A DNA stretch of 64,000 bases from Renibacterium salmoninarum ATCC 33209 (GCF_000018885.1 NC_010168.1:2790001-2854000), one strand, 5' to 3'. Numbered from the stretch's first letter, positions 9,519-18,634 are shown. Made by a program: numbers and translations. Notes: generated by a model not told the origin, from the letters alone.

Positions 9519-11300
9519 ATGCCTTCTGCGAAACAGACCTTGACCTTTGCTGACGGAAAACTCTTCCGAAATGGATCCGAACACCGACTCTTAGGCGGCG
9601 CGATCCATTATTTTCGGGTGCATCCTTCGCAGTGGGGTAACCGGCTAGACCGCTTGAAGGCGCTGGGTGCTAACACTCTGGACACCTATGTTGCCTGGAA
9701 CTTTCATCAGCGTCGCGCAACTGACCAGGCCGATTTCAGTGATTGGCGCGATCTGGTGCGATTTATCGAAATGGCTGGTGAGCACGGTCTAGATGTGATG
9801 GTGCGCCCCGGCCCGTATATTTGCGCGGAATGGGATAACGGTGGTTTCCCGGCATGGCTCACCGGAAAGACCGGCCTTACATTGCGCAGTACCGATCCGG
9901 CCTATCAAGCTGCCGTGTCGCAATGGTTCGACACGTTACTACCTTTGTTAACACCGTTGCAGGCCAGCAACGGTGGACCAATCGTCGCTTTCCAAGCGGA
10001 AAACGAATATGGCAGCTACGGCGATGATCTCGAATACGTCGCTTGGACCAGGCAAGCATTAGCGGAGCGCGGTGTTACCGAGCTTATTTTTAGCGCTGAC
10101 GGTGGCAACGATTTTTATTTGGACGGCGGCGCGCTGCCCACCGATGCCGCAGAACCGATGCTCGCCACCGGCACCCTGGGTAGTCGAGGTGCTGAGGCGA
10201 TTGAAACTTGGCAGCACCGCAGACCGGGCGAGCATTTCATTGCCGCCGAATTCTGGAATGGCTGGTTTGACCATTGGGGCGAAGAGCACCATCGCCGCGA
10301 TCCTGCCGAGGCTGCACTAGAGGTCAAACAAATCCTCGACGGCTGCGGATCAATCTGCTTATACATGGCGCACGGCTGCAGTAATTTCGGCCTCACTTCT
10401 GGCGCCAATTACGACGGCGTACTTCAACCCACCGTAACCAGCTACGACTCGGACGCGCCGATCGGCGAAGACGGTCGATTGACGCCGAAATTTCACGCTA
10501 TTCGCGAGCTCTTTGGCCAATATGCCGAGCTACCCGAATTGGGCTCGCTGACGGAGCCAAACCGTGTGTTGCCCGCGCAGAATCTCTCTCTGACTCCGGG
10601 ACTAGGACTCCTTGAAGCATTGCGCGAATTCTCAGCTAAACCCAGCAAGACGCCACTGAGCTTTGAAGAACTCGATTGCCCAGAGGGCCTTGTGCTGTAC
10701 CGGGCGCAACCAATCCTGCCGCGCGGAGAGTTCAAGCTTCGTATCGCCGAGTTACATGACCGAGCCATCGTCTTTATTGACGGCGAGCGCGTCGGCGTCT
10801 TCGAGGCAACGGTTCACGAGCCGTTGGTTTTGACTGGAACCGGTGAGCGCGCCGTCGTCGAGATTCTGGTCGAAAACCAAGGTCGAATTAACTACGGCCA
10901 CCTTTTGGGCCAAGGTAAAGGTATTTTGGGCGGTCTGCTGATCAATCAGCGGCTGACCTTTGGCTGGCAAAATACGCCGGTGCCACTTGTGGACGTCGAA
11001 CTGCCAGACTTGCAGCGCTTCGCCAATCCAACGGATCGCCAGCCGGCAGGTCCTGGCTTCTTCTCCGCCACGCTCAATCTCGCGGAGCCGCTGGATACCC
11101 ACCTCGCCTTACCGGGATTTGCAAAGGGCTTTGTCTGGGTAAATGGCTTTTTGCTTGGCCGCTACTGGGAACGCGGGCCGCAAAGCACGCTCTATGTACC
11201 AGCTGCGCTGCTTAGCGCCGGCAGCAATCAGATCACGGTGCTGGAATTGGACTGCGCCGGGACCCTCGTCGAGCTCCACGAAGCCACAAATCTCGGTTGA
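9519..11300 (+). CDS. Beta-galactosidase, glycoside hydrolase family 35
   Basis: A 593-aa retaining glycosidase that removes terminal beta-galactose. The GGAIHYFRVHPSQW start, QAENEYGSYG (acid/base Glu) and AAEFWNGWFDHWG (nucleophile Glu) are the GH35 signatures; two C-terminal jelly-roll-like regions follow, ending with KGFVWVNGFLLGRYW. No signal peptide is seen, so it is probably cytoplasmic. I prefer the ATG at 9519 over 9471 because homologs begin close to the catalytic barrel and the extra 16 residues look non-coding. No sugar transporter adjoins it. The gene is intact, at the family's usual length. Confidence 0.92.
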   Translation: MPSAKQTLTFADGKLFRNGSEHRLLGGAIHYFRVHPSQWGNRLDRLKALGANTLDTYVAWNFHQRRATDQADFSDWRDLVRFIEMAGEHGLDVMVRPGPYICAEWDNGGFPAWLTGKTGLTLRSTDPAYQAAVSQWFDTLLPLLTPLQASNGGPIVAFQAENEYGSYGDDLEYVAWTRQALAERGVTELIFSADGGNDFYLDGGALPTDAAEPMLATGTLGSRGAEAIETWQHRRPGEHFIAAEFWNGWFDHWGEEHHRRDPAEAALEVKQILDGCGSICLYMAHGCSNFGLTSGANYDGVLQPTVTSYDSDAPIGEDGRLTPKFHAIRELFGQYAELPELGSLTEPNRVLPAQNLSLTPGLGLLEALREFSAKPSKTPLSFEELDCPEGLVLYRAQPILPRGEFKLRIAELHDRAIVFIDGERVGVFEATVHEPLVLTGTGERAVVEILVENQGRINYGHLLGQGKGILGGLLINQRLTFGWQNTPVPLVDVELPDLQRFANPTDRQPAGPGFFSATLNLAEPLDTHLALPGFAKGFVWVNGFLLGRYWERGPQSTLYVPAALLSAGSNQITVLELDCAGTLVELHEATNLG

Positions 11301-11695
11301 GTGTGTTGGCTTGTGCCCGTTGGCTCGTCCGGGTGCACCGGATTGGCCAGCTAGCGCTTGTTTCCTAGCCAACGATGCTTTGGCGGCATCGCTTAGTTTG
11401 GATTCAACCGACGCGGCAAAGCGAATTTCGGGTTGAGTCTGGTTAACCGGATTTTGGTCAGTTTTATGGTCTTCATAGGGGGCATTATTGTTCCTTCGCG
11501 AAAATTTGGAGGCTCGTTGAGGGGACGCCAAAAGCGTCTATTCAGTGAAGGTGCAGAACCGCATCGCTTGGAGGCAGAGCCTCAACAAGCCTGATCGGAT
11601 CTGATTGGCAAGTGGGCCAGAATCAGCCGTAAATTAATGTTCCCATCAACCCAGAATACACAATTTCGCGCATATTTCTAGGCTAAATCCGCCGA
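11301..11695. other. 395-bp region without a secure gene
   Basis: Between the convergent GH35 and SDR genes. On the minus strand a frame open through about 11300-11470 would encode a helix followed by a Gly/Pro-rich tail (LSDAAKASLARKQAL), and a second minus frame starts with ATG at about 11484 behind GAAGGA. They are in different frames, so a small frameshifted gene is possible but not supported by anything I recognise. The rest is featureless. Confidence 0.4.
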
Positions 11696-12454
11696 CTAGC
11701 GGCCGCGTTTACCGGCCAAAAGATTGAGCCTATCCGGCAAGATTTTGGTGAGAAAAACTACGACCTTGTATTTGACCGAAGTAATGCTCACCGATTTCCG
11801 CGCTAATGAATCGGCCAAACCTTCGCGGACCACTTGGTCTGCATTGAGCCACATGGACGTGGGGATTCCGCTTGTGGATGCGTTCATTCGTTGGTGAAAT
11901 TCGGTATGCACAAACCCTGGACATACGGCGGTCACTGAGACTCCTCGGTCGCCGTAGTTCACGTTCGCCCAGCGGCTAAAACTAATCAGCCAAGCCTTGC
12001 ACGCTCCGTAGGTAGCACGCGGCACAAAGCCCGCCACACTGGCAATATTGATGATCCTGCCGTGCTTTCGCGCCAACATACCCGGAAGCGCTGCATGCAT
12101 CAGCGTCATCGGAGTTTTTACGTGCAGCTGAAGATGCGCAGATTCTTCTTCAATGGTGTTTTGATCAAAAGGCTTGGTTAGGCCAAAGCCGGCATTGTTG
12201 ATCAGCAAACTCACTGGCTGCTCAGCATCTTCTAAACGTTCGACGACGGCGGCAATGCCCGGCTCGGTCAGCAGATCGGCCGAGATGGTCTCTACCTCAA
12301 TGCCAAATTCCTGGCGCAGCCGAACGGCTTTGACCTCAAGTTGGGCGGCATCTCTGGCCACCAACACCAAGTTGACCTGGCTTTGTGCCAATTGTTGCGC
12401 AAATTCCGCACCAAGACCTGCTGTGGCGCCCGTAATCAATGCTCGTTCCGTCAT
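11696..12454 (-). CDS. Short-chain dehydrogenase/reductase
   Basis: A 252-aa classical SDR. TGATAGLG is the NAD(P)-binding glycine motif, LLINNAGFG the stabilising NNAG motif, and the catalytic Ser, Tyr and Lys are in NIASVAGFV and YGACKAW. The C-terminus is basic and hydrophobic (VVVFLTKILPDRLNLL), as in the membrane-associated YqjQ/DltE-like subgroup. The substrate is unknown. It is divergent from the small membrane-protein operon at 12510 with a short shared promoter gap. Confidence 0.9.
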   Translation of the reverse strand: MTERALITGATAGLGAEFAQQLAQSQVNLVLVARDAAQLEVKAVRLRQEFGIEVETISADLLTEPGIAAVVERLEDAEQPVSLLINNAGFGLTKPFDQNTIEEESAHLQLHVKTPMTLMHAALPGMLARKHGRIINIASVAGFVPRATYGACKAWLISFSRWANVNYGDRGVSVTAVCPGFVHTEFHQRMNASTSGIPTSMWLNADQVVREGLADSLARKSVSITSVKYKVVVFLTKILPDRLNLLAGKRGR

Positions 12455-12509
12455 AGGGCCATGCTACGCATCTATGCTGGGCTCAGGCGACGCTGCCAAG
12501 GAGGAATGC

Positions 12510-12884
12510 ATGCCCCAGTCACACGACGACGTCGAAATTCACGAAGTAGATGCGTACGGCCAGATCACGGGCCGCAGCGTCGATCCAGCAACTGAGCCCG
12601 CAGACGCTCCGCGATACTCGTACAATCCTTGGCTCATAGTTGCCTGGATTCTCAGCGGACTCGCCATTGCGCTAGCAGTTCTCGGCGTAGTCGCCAATAC
12701 GCTTGGTTCCGGATTTTCCTATCCGTCGACCCCTTATGGCTCGGCGCCTGAAGTGCCTTGGTTCATCATCTTTGGCCAATTCGGTTACACCTTTCTGACC
12801 GTCGCGCCGATCTTGCTCTTCGGCACCATAGCTTTGCACGCATTAGTTTGGGAACAACGACGAAGGGCCGCAAATAGTGTCTGA
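12510..12884 (+). CDS. Small two-TM membrane protein, copy 1 of a paralogous pair
   Basis: A 124-aa protein with an acidic N-terminal tail (about 40 residues), two hydrophobic segments (about 42-66 and 85-110) and a short basic C-terminus (WEQRRRAA). AAGGAGGAA sits five bases before the ATG and fixes the start. The next gene has the same architecture and shared blocks (NPWLI, WILSG/WVLSG, GSGFSY/GSGYSY, PWF, VWEQRR/FWERRA). I do not recognise a named family. It may be a subunit of a small membrane complex with its paralog and the following lipoprotein; that is inferred from operon position only. Confidence 0.75.
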   Translation: MPQSHDDVEIHEVDAYGQITGRSVDPATEPADAPRYSYNPWLIVAWILSGLAIALAVLGVVANTLGSGFSYPSTPYGSAPEVPWFIIFGQFGYTFLTVAPILLFGTIALHALVWEQRRRAANSV

Positions 12885-13218
12885 AAAAATTCATATTTCG
12901 GAAATCGATGACAGCGGAGTCGCCGTCGACTTTGAAGAACTGGCTGCGGAACTGCCGGCAGCCCGCCGCATCAATCCATGGCTAATTTCGCTCTGGGTGC
13001 TCTCTGGCATCTCCGCGATCTTCACCCTGCTTGGATTCATGGGCTCTGGCTACAGTTACATCGGCGCTTACAACGTTGTCCCGCCAGCAACCATCGATCA
13101 ACGGCCTTGGTTCGCGGTGCTTTCGCCTTATATAGCGCTTTTCATGATCATGGCTTTTCTGGGCGCGCTCGGGACATTGGTACTACACGCAGTCTTTTGG
13201 GAACGCCGAGCTCGCTGA
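12877..13218 (+). CDS. Small two-TM membrane protein, copy 2 of a paralogous pair
   Basis: A 113-aa protein starting with GTG inside the 3' end of the previous gene (8-base overlap), so the two are translationally coupled. Its acidic tail (HISEIDDSG, DFEELAAEL) is followed by two membrane segments and ends with HAVFWERRAR. The likeness to copy 1 along the full length indicates tandem duplication. No known function. The extra hydrophilic loop between the segments (about 25 residues, IGAYNVVPPATIDQRP) lies on the outer face if the N-terminus is inside. Confidence 0.72.
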   Translation: MSEKIHISEIDDSGVAVDFEELAAELPAARRINPWLISLWVLSGISAIFTLLGFMGSGYSYIGAYNVVPPATIDQRPWFAVLSPYIALFMIMAFLGALGTLVLHAVFWERRAR

Positions 13219-13306
13219 TTGTGAGTTGCGGCATAAGACCCTGGTTGGAGGGCTTATCCGCCCGGGGCTGGATGTAAAAGCGGTGCCGCAAAAATAACGT
13301 TGAAGT

Positions 13307-13804
13307 ATGAAAAAGACCATTACGTTCCTAGCCCTCGCCAGCGTAACTGCCGTCTCTCTGTCCGCCTGCACTATCGGCGCGAACGGCAACGAAAATGACA
13401 AACGTGAAACGAAGTCCTTCAGTACCTGCGCTGACGGGAAGAAGCAAAAGGTCCTTCCGAGCTGGATTCCTGACTCCGCAACCGATATCAAAGAAGTCAT
13501 TCGAACCACCGGTTCTGAGCGAATTATCACCATGAAAAACGGAACCCCGCCGAGCAGCTGCACCACGATTCCAGCCGGAAAAACTGCACTGTGTGGGGAC
13601 GATGCCGAAAGCTCACAGAAGGCCGAGGATTTTTCCGCGGACGCTCCGAGCCTGACCGCCGATTGGTGGCCAGTAGAGATCGAGAAGAACGCAACGGTCC
13701 TGTGCGGCAAATGGCTAGTCACTGTGGAGGGCAACAACACCTATGCTTTTTCACCCGAGATCAAAGCCGTCAAGAGTCTAATATCGGGCAACGCTAAGAA
13801 GTAG
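13307..13804 (+). CDS. Lipoprotein of unknown function
   Basis: A 165-aa lipoprotein with a textbook lipobox (VSLSAC, Cys21) after a short basic and hydrophobic leader. The mature part contains four further cysteines (STCADG, SSCTT, ALCGDD, VLCGKW), probably two disulfides outside the membrane. Blocks such as LPSWIPDSATDI and IRTTGSERI recur in actinobacterial lipoproteins I have seen annotated only as hypothetical. It follows the paired membrane proteins by 88 bases and could belong to the same unit. No lesion is seen. Confidence 0.75.
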   Translation: MKKTITFLALASVTAVSLSACTIGANGNENDKRETKSFSTCADGKKQKVLPSWIPDSATDIKEVIRTTGSERIITMKNGTPPSSCTTIPAGKTALCGDDAESSQKAEDFSADAPSLTADWWPVEIEKNATVLCGKWLVTVEGNNTYAFSPEIKAVKSLISGNAKK

Positions 13805-13870
13805 TCGAAGCTCAGCATAGATGTCCGATTTCCGCTAGCAGCTAGGGCGTTGTCCTGGCAGACTGAACAG

Positions 13871-14410
13871 ATGGAAACCCAAACGTCGGATTGCCTCAGG
13901 GCACCAAAACGACACGCAGTTGTTGCCACCTCGCTTGGCGAGATCACGATTGTCGCTGAGGGGAGCGCCGTCGTCGGCCTTTACTTTCCAGGGCATTGGA
14001 CCCTGCCCCGTAAGCCAGATTTCGGTCCGAGAATTGCCGCCGAAGACGACGATTTATTACACAGCGCACAATCTCAGCTGAACGAATATTTGCGCGGTGA
14101 ACGCGTCGCTTTCGATGTACCAACCGCAACTGAGGGCAGCGAATTGGAGGAGCAAGTTTGGTCGCTATTGCGCGCTCTACTTTTCGGCAGCACCACAACG
14201 TACGGCGAGCTGGCGGAAAAGCTGGGCAATAAAAAGCTCGCCCAAGCGGTGGGCCGAGCAGTAGGCCATAATCCACTCTCGATCCTGGTGGGTTGCCATC
14301 GCGTACTCGGCAGCGATGGCAGCCTTACTGGCTTCGCCGGCGGCCTAGAGCGAAAGCGGGCGCTGCTTGAGTTGGAGAACCCGAACATCGCGGCGGCGAG
14401 GCTTTTCTAA
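13871..14410 (+). CDS. ogt: Methylated-DNA--protein-cysteine methyltransferase
   Basis: Suicide repair protein that moves the alkyl group from O6-alkylguanine in DNA to its own cysteine. The C-terminal domain carries TTYGELAEKLG, AVGRAVGHNPLSIL and the active-site GCHRV followed by GSDGSLTGFAGGLERK. The Pro of the usual PCHR motif is Gly here, a variant I have seen in actinobacterial members, and the catalytic Cys is present. The ATG at 13871 gives a 179-aa protein; a TTG seven codons upstream is possible but less likely. It stands alone in front of the oxygenase locus. Confidence 0.88.
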   Translation: METQTSDCLRAPKRHAVVATSLGEITIVAEGSAVVGLYFPGHWTLPRKPDFGPRIAAEDDDLLHSAQSQLNEYLRGERVAFDVPTATEGSELEEQVWSLLRALLFGSTTTYGELAEKLGNKKLAQAVGRAVGHNPLSILVGCHRVLGSDGSLTGFAGGLERKRALLELENPNIAAARLF

Positions 14411-14565
14411 CCGAGATTCACTAAGAGATCCAAGTACTAATTTCCGTCAAACTCTTGCAAGTTCAAAAACAGCAGAGGTAGCATGAAACAATCTTTGCTA
14501 TCTTGTATCATTACTGGCCGGTAACCCCGACCTTGACGATGTCGTCACGCCGTAAGGAGTACTTC

Positions 14566-15431
14566 ATGAGCAGCACTGGAATCGAATCGAACGTACGCGA
14601 AGACATTGCGCGGAAGTTGCTGGAATCTTCCGCGCAATGTCTTATGACCCAGCCCAAGAGGTCGATTGGGATACCCTGTTAGATACGAATTATCACGGCG
14701 CTAGCCCCGAGTGGAGCACGCTTTATCGAACTGCCTACTGGGATGAGATGAGCGCGGATCAGCAGCGCGAACTTACCCGGCAGGAAGCGGCGTCAGTAGC
14801 AAGTACCGGCATCTGGTTCGAAATGATTCTGCAGCAGATGATTTTGCGAGACTTCTATGCCAAAGATCCAACTGATGCCGCCTTTCAATGGGCCCTGACT
14901 GAGATCGCAGATGAATGTCGGCATTCGATCATGTTTGCGCGCGGTGCCGAAAAGCTGAAGGCACCTGCCTACCGACCCCGCCGACTGATCGTGGAATTGG
15001 GTCGCGTTTTCCAGACAGTGGCTTTCGGCGAAGCTGCCTACGCCGCAATACTCGTGGCCGAAGAAGTCTTGGACGTCATGCAGCGCGACTGGATGCGTGA
15101 TGACCGAGTGGTGCCCTTTATGCGCACTATCAACAACATTCACGTGGTCGAAGACTCGAGGCACATGAAGTTTGCTCGGGAGGAGACCTTAGAGCGCCTC
15201 GAAGGCTCCAGCTGGCTGAGGCGGCAAATCAATGCCGTGGTGATTTCAATAGCGTCCTACGCAATTGTGACCAGCATGGTGAATCATGGCGTGTACGCCA
15301 ACGCCGGGCTAGATAAGAAGCGTGCCGTCCGCGAGGCAACTGCCAACGAGCATTACAAGTCGATGATGCGCTCAAGATGCTCTGGACTCATGGAGTTCCT
15401 CAGCTCCGCGGGGCTACTCACCAAAGCCTAA
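14566..15431 (+). pseudogene. AurF-like diiron oxygenase, frameshifted near its N-terminus
   Basis: Member of the AurF/p-aminobenzoate N-oxygenase group of diiron proteins. ATG 14566 has a near-perfect AAGGAG site and opens with SNVREDIARKLLESSA, the usual N-terminal helix, but the frame fails at about 14634-14640. The family's next block, SYDPAQEVDWDTLLD, is in another frame that runs intact to 15431. Iron ligands are visible as EIADECRHSIMF and HVVEDSRHMKFAREE. Translation could restart at ATG 14637, which has no Shine-Dalgarno, giving 264 residues without the first helix. I treat it as a damaged gene. Its reductase partner follows directly. Confidence 0.8.
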
Positions 15432-15470
15432 ACCTTCGTTTACAAACGCGCAAATTTGATCTGAGCGCCC

Positions 15471-17000
15471 ACGCCATTCGCGATCACGCAAAACTGCTGT
15501 AACGATGCCTCCTGCATCTCCGCTTGCCCAGTCAACTGCATTCATCCAACCCCGGACGAGCCAGACTTTGGCAGCACTGACATGCTCTACATTGACCCGA
15601 AGAGCTGCATTGACTTCGGCGCTTGCGTAGATGCTTGCCCAGTGGATGCGATCTTTCCAATAGAAAGCTTGCTCGCTGGGCCCAAAAAGGCCTACCCGAA
15701 GATCAATGCCGACTACTTCGATGCCAAGGCGGACCCGGCAGAGAACGTGGACCCGGCGCCAAATTTCCATACCTGGAATCCACCAGTGTTCAACCGGAGT
15801 ATTCCAAGCGACTTTCCGGAACTGAATATTGCGGTGGTCGGGACCGGACCAGCTGGCATGTATGCGGTTGAAGATTTGCTCTTGCACACAAAAGCCAAAG
15901 TCACCTTGATTGATCGGCTACCCGCAGCAGGCGGTCTAATCCGCTACGGGGTGGCCCCCGATCATCCGGCGACGAAAAAGATTGCCGAATCTTTCGCACG
16001 CTTCTATACCCATCCTCGGTTGAAGATGCGTCTTGGGCTGCAGATTGGCAAAGACCTTACGGTGCAAGAACTCTCGGCTCAGCATCATGCCGTGATTTAC
16101 GCCGTCGGAGCATCATCGGCGCGTTCCTTGGCAATTCCGGGTGAAAATCTTAGCGGAAGTATCGCGGCAACAGATGTGGTCGCTTGGTACAACGGGCATC
16201 CAGAGGCTACCGCAGACGTCGTTGATTTGTCCGCCGAGCGCATCGTCATTGTTGGCAACGGCAATGTTGCCCTTGATGTCGCTAGAGTCCTTTGCACTGA
16301 TCCGCAGCGCTTAGCAGGCACGTCAATCTCACCGGTGGCGCTGGGCCGGCTTCGTGAAAGTAAAATTCGCGAAATCGTGATCCTCGGCCGCCGGGGGCCA
16401 GATGAAGCCGCCTACACCTCAACGGAACTGATCGCGCTCACCGAGCACGACGACGTCGAACTGGTCGTTGATGCGAATGATCCGCGCGTAGCCCAAGATA
16501 TAGCAGACGCAACTGGGGGGAAGGCCGCACTGCTGAAAACAGTAAGACAAGAGCAAATCGACTGGTCCGCTCCGCCGGCAAAGGGCAAACGGCGCATTGT
16601 GCTCAAGTTCCACTCGGAACCACAAGAGATCCTTGGCAAGGATGCAGTTTCCGCGGTCGTCGTTTCGGAAAATTCCGAACCCCAAGAGATCAACACCGGT
16701 GCGCTGATCCGGGCAATCGGTTACCGTGGCGTACCGACGCCCGGGCTGCCATTCGATGAGCGTTCTGGCACCATTCCACATGACGCCGGGAGAGTAGCAG
16801 GCTTGCCCGGCAACTATGTGGTGGGCTGGATCAAACGCGGCCCCTCGGGCGGAATCGGTGCAAATAAGACGTGCGTACAAGAGACTGTAGCCGCGTTGAT
16901 TAGTGATGTTGTTACTGGCGTTCTTCCAGTTCCGAGGCGCAAGCGGACTTTCGCATTGCGTGATCTGAAGCTGCCGAGCAAGGCCAATAGCGACCGCTAG
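15471..17000 (+). pseudogene. fprB: FprB-type ferredoxin/ferredoxin-NADP reductase, start codon and one Fe-S cysteine lost
   Basis: An N-terminal 7Fe/8Fe ferredoxin domain (about residues 1-60) is fused to an FAD/NADPH reductase (VVGTGPAGMYAVEDLL, then NADP-binding VIVGNGNVALDVARVL, C-terminal GWIKRGPSGGIGANK), and should feed electrons to the diiron oxygenase just upstream. The ferredoxin reads from PFAITQNCCNDASC, where homologs begin with Met-Pro; here the Met codon is ACG (15471-15473), a TGA lies at 15462-15464, and no ATG/GTG/TTG occurs before 15582. In the second cluster CIDFGACVDACP has Phe (TTC, 15615-15617) where Cys is expected. The reductase part from 15582 is otherwise intact and might be made alone. 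Confidence 0.82.
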
Positions 17001-17005
17001 GCATT

Positions 17006-17031
17006 CATCTGTTATGTTAGATATATGGATG
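17006..17031. promoter_or_regulatory. Operator-like element at the arsR-type start
   Basis: A 26-bp element, CATCT-16-GGATG with TTAGATAT in its centre, overlaps the ATG of the regulator at 17025. A second copy with the same ends, same length and TAGATAT core precedes the MFS gene (17392-17417); about 19 of 26 positions agree. Confidence 0.5.
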
Positions 17032-17348
17032 AATCCTTCGACGGCGCCAAGATCTATCGCGTGCTCGCGAATGACACTCGACGTGAAATTCTGGAACTGC
17101 TCAGGGAGCCACTGAAGCATTTCGATAACGACAAATACCTCGGCTACGGGCTCGCCATCGAGGGCGGAATCTGCGTGCAGGATATTCAGCGCTCGCTGAA
17201 TATCTCGCAGTCGGTAGCGTCGACGTACCTGAAGTCGATGCAAGACGCCGGCCTGCTACTTTCCTACCGCGCCGGTCGCTGGACATACTATCGCCGAGAT
17301 GAAAAAGGCATCGGCGCCTTCTCCGACTGGGTACGCAAGACGCTCTGA
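17025..17348 (+). CDS. ArsR-family transcriptional regulator
   Basis: A 107-aa winged-helix repressor: IYRVLANDTRREILELL is the ArsR N-terminal helix, and ISQSVASTYLKSMQDAGLL the recognition region with the following wing (SYRAGRWTYYRRDE). It has no CxC metal site, so it probably senses a non-metal ligand or redox state. The stretch LKHFDNDKYLGYGLAIEGG between the helices is longer than usual. It is followed by an MFS exporter with the same operator-like element, so autoregulation plus control of that exporter is likely. Confidence 0.88.
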   Translation: MDESFDGAKIYRVLANDTRREILELLREPLKHFDNDKYLGYGLAIEGGICVQDIQRSLNISQSVASTYLKSMQDAGLLLSYRAGRWTYYRRDEKGIGAFSDWVRKTL

Positions 17349-17391
17349 CCTAGCAAACGATCAATCATCGATAGCTGGCTCTGAACTAATA

Positions 17392-17417
17392 CATCTATTT
17401 ATCTAGATATTAGGATG
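17392..17417. promoter_or_regulatory. Operator-like element ahead of the MFS exporter
   Basis: Second copy of the 26-bp element (CATCT-16-GGATG, containing the 8-bp palindrome ATCTAGAT), ending one base before the ATG at 17419. Binding by the ArsR-type regulator is inferred. Confidence 0.5.
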
Positions 17418-17418
17418 C

Positions 17419-18615
17419 ATGAAAAAGACGCTTGTCACCCAGATTATGCTTGCACTAGGCGTATTTGGCATCATCACCACTGAAATTGGCATTGTTGGCG
17501 TGCTGCCCGAGCTGGCTAAGCGCTCCGACATCTCGATCTCTCAGGCCGGGCTACTAGTGGGCGTGTTCGCCCTCGTGGTGGCGGTTAGCGGACCCTTCGG
17601 CGTGCTTATTGCTTCACGGTTCAACAGCAGAGCGGTACTGCTAATTACCATGGCGGCCTTCGCGCTCAGCAACGTCGTTTACGCGGTTTCGGACAATTTT
17701 CCGCTTTTAGTGGTGTTCCGCATCATTCCGGCGCTGCTTCACCCCATTTATTTTTCCGTAGCACTCGCGCTCGCAACGACGCTGGAACAACCAAATAGAC
17801 CAGACAGCGGCGCCGCCAGAGTCTTCGCGGGGGTCACCGTCGGATTCGCCTTTGGGGTACCGGCGCTTAGCTTTTGCGCTAATCATTTCTCACTATCAGC
17901 AGCCTTTGCTGCGGTAACTTTGGTCAACATCATCGCTTTCATTGGTATCGCGATGTGGGTGCCTTCGATGCCTGCTGATAACAAAATGACCTACGGGCAC
18001 CAGCTCAAAATACTCACTCGCCCCCGGGTTTGGGCCCAGGTAATCATCGTCGCACTGGTCTTCGCGGTCATGTTCTCGAGCTACAGCTACTTTGCTGATT
18101 ACCTGACCGGAGTGAGCGGGATCCCGGCAACAATAGTTGGCGGTCTTTTGCTGGTGTTTGGGCTAATCATGATCGCTGGCAACTTCATCTTTGCTCGCTT
18201 GATCAGAGCCAGCCTAGCCGGCACACTCTTAGCATTTCTCGCGCTCTACCTGCTGCTGTACCTCATCATCGTCCTCGTTGCGCCCTCCGCATGGGCGGTT
18301 GCACTATTGGTGCTGCCGTGGAGTCTGATTGACTCCGGGGGCTTGATTTTGGGGCAATCCCTAATCGCCAAAGAAGCTACCGACGCTCCCACCTTCGGTA
18401 ATAGCCTCTTCGTTTCGGCATCCAATATTGGCGTCACGCTAGGCTCCGTACTGGGCGCCGTCCAAATCGCGTGGACCGGCACCAGATCATTGATGCTGGT
18501 CGGAATAGCTCTCACTTTGCTGGCACTACTCGCCGTGACCTGGAGTCGCACACTTCGCCCCCGGGAAGCATCGACAGTCTCGGCACAGGAAGAACATCAG
18601 GACGCCGCGAGCTAA
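17419..18615 (+). CDS. MFS transporter (DHA1 / AraJ-like exporter)
   Basis: A 398-aa permease with about 12 hydrophobic segments. The opening FGIITTEIGIVGVLPELA and ISQAGLLVGVFALV match the DHA1 family of drug, arabinose and purine exporters, and the charged loop after segment 2 (ASRFNSRAVLL) is the MFS motif A position in reduced form. Substrate unknown; control by the adjacent ArsR regulator suggests export of a toxic or signalling compound. The gene is intact and convergent with the ABC ATPase gene at 18635 with only 19 bases between. Confidence 0.85.
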   Translation: MKKTLVTQIMLALGVFGIITTEIGIVGVLPELAKRSDISISQAGLLVGVFALVVAVSGPFGVLIASRFNSRAVLLITMAAFALSNVVYAVSDNFPLLVVFRIIPALLHPIYFSVALALATTLEQPNRPDSGAARVFAGVTVGFAFGVPALSFCANHFSLSAAFAAVTLVNIIAFIGIAMWVPSMPADNKMTYGHQLKILTRPRVWAQVIIVALVFAVMFSSYSYFADYLTGVSGIPATIVGGLLLVFGLIMIAGNFIFARLIRASLAGTLLAFLALYLLLYLIIVLVAPSAWAVALLVLPWSLIDSGGLILGQSLIAKEATDAPTFGNSLFVSASNIGVTLGSVLGAVQIAWTGTRSLMLVGIALTLLALLAVTWSRTLRPREASTVSAQEEHQDAAS

Positions 18616-18634
18616 GCCGAGCGCGATTTCTGAT

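Noticed and set aside
11109..11531. 140-residue minus-strand frame overlapping the GH35 3' end
   Set aside because: Most of it is antisense to conserved GH35 coding sequence. Only the outer 170 bases might be a small gene, and that part is split over two frames.
12474..12509. Alternative upstream starts for the first small membrane protein
   Set aside because: Only ATG 12510 has the strong AAGGAGGAA at the right distance; upstream codons overlap the divergent SDR promoter.
14281..14310. Ogt active site GCHR instead of PCHR as a defect
   Set aside because: The catalytic Cys and following His-Arg are present and Gly at this place is a variant known to me in actinobacterial members.
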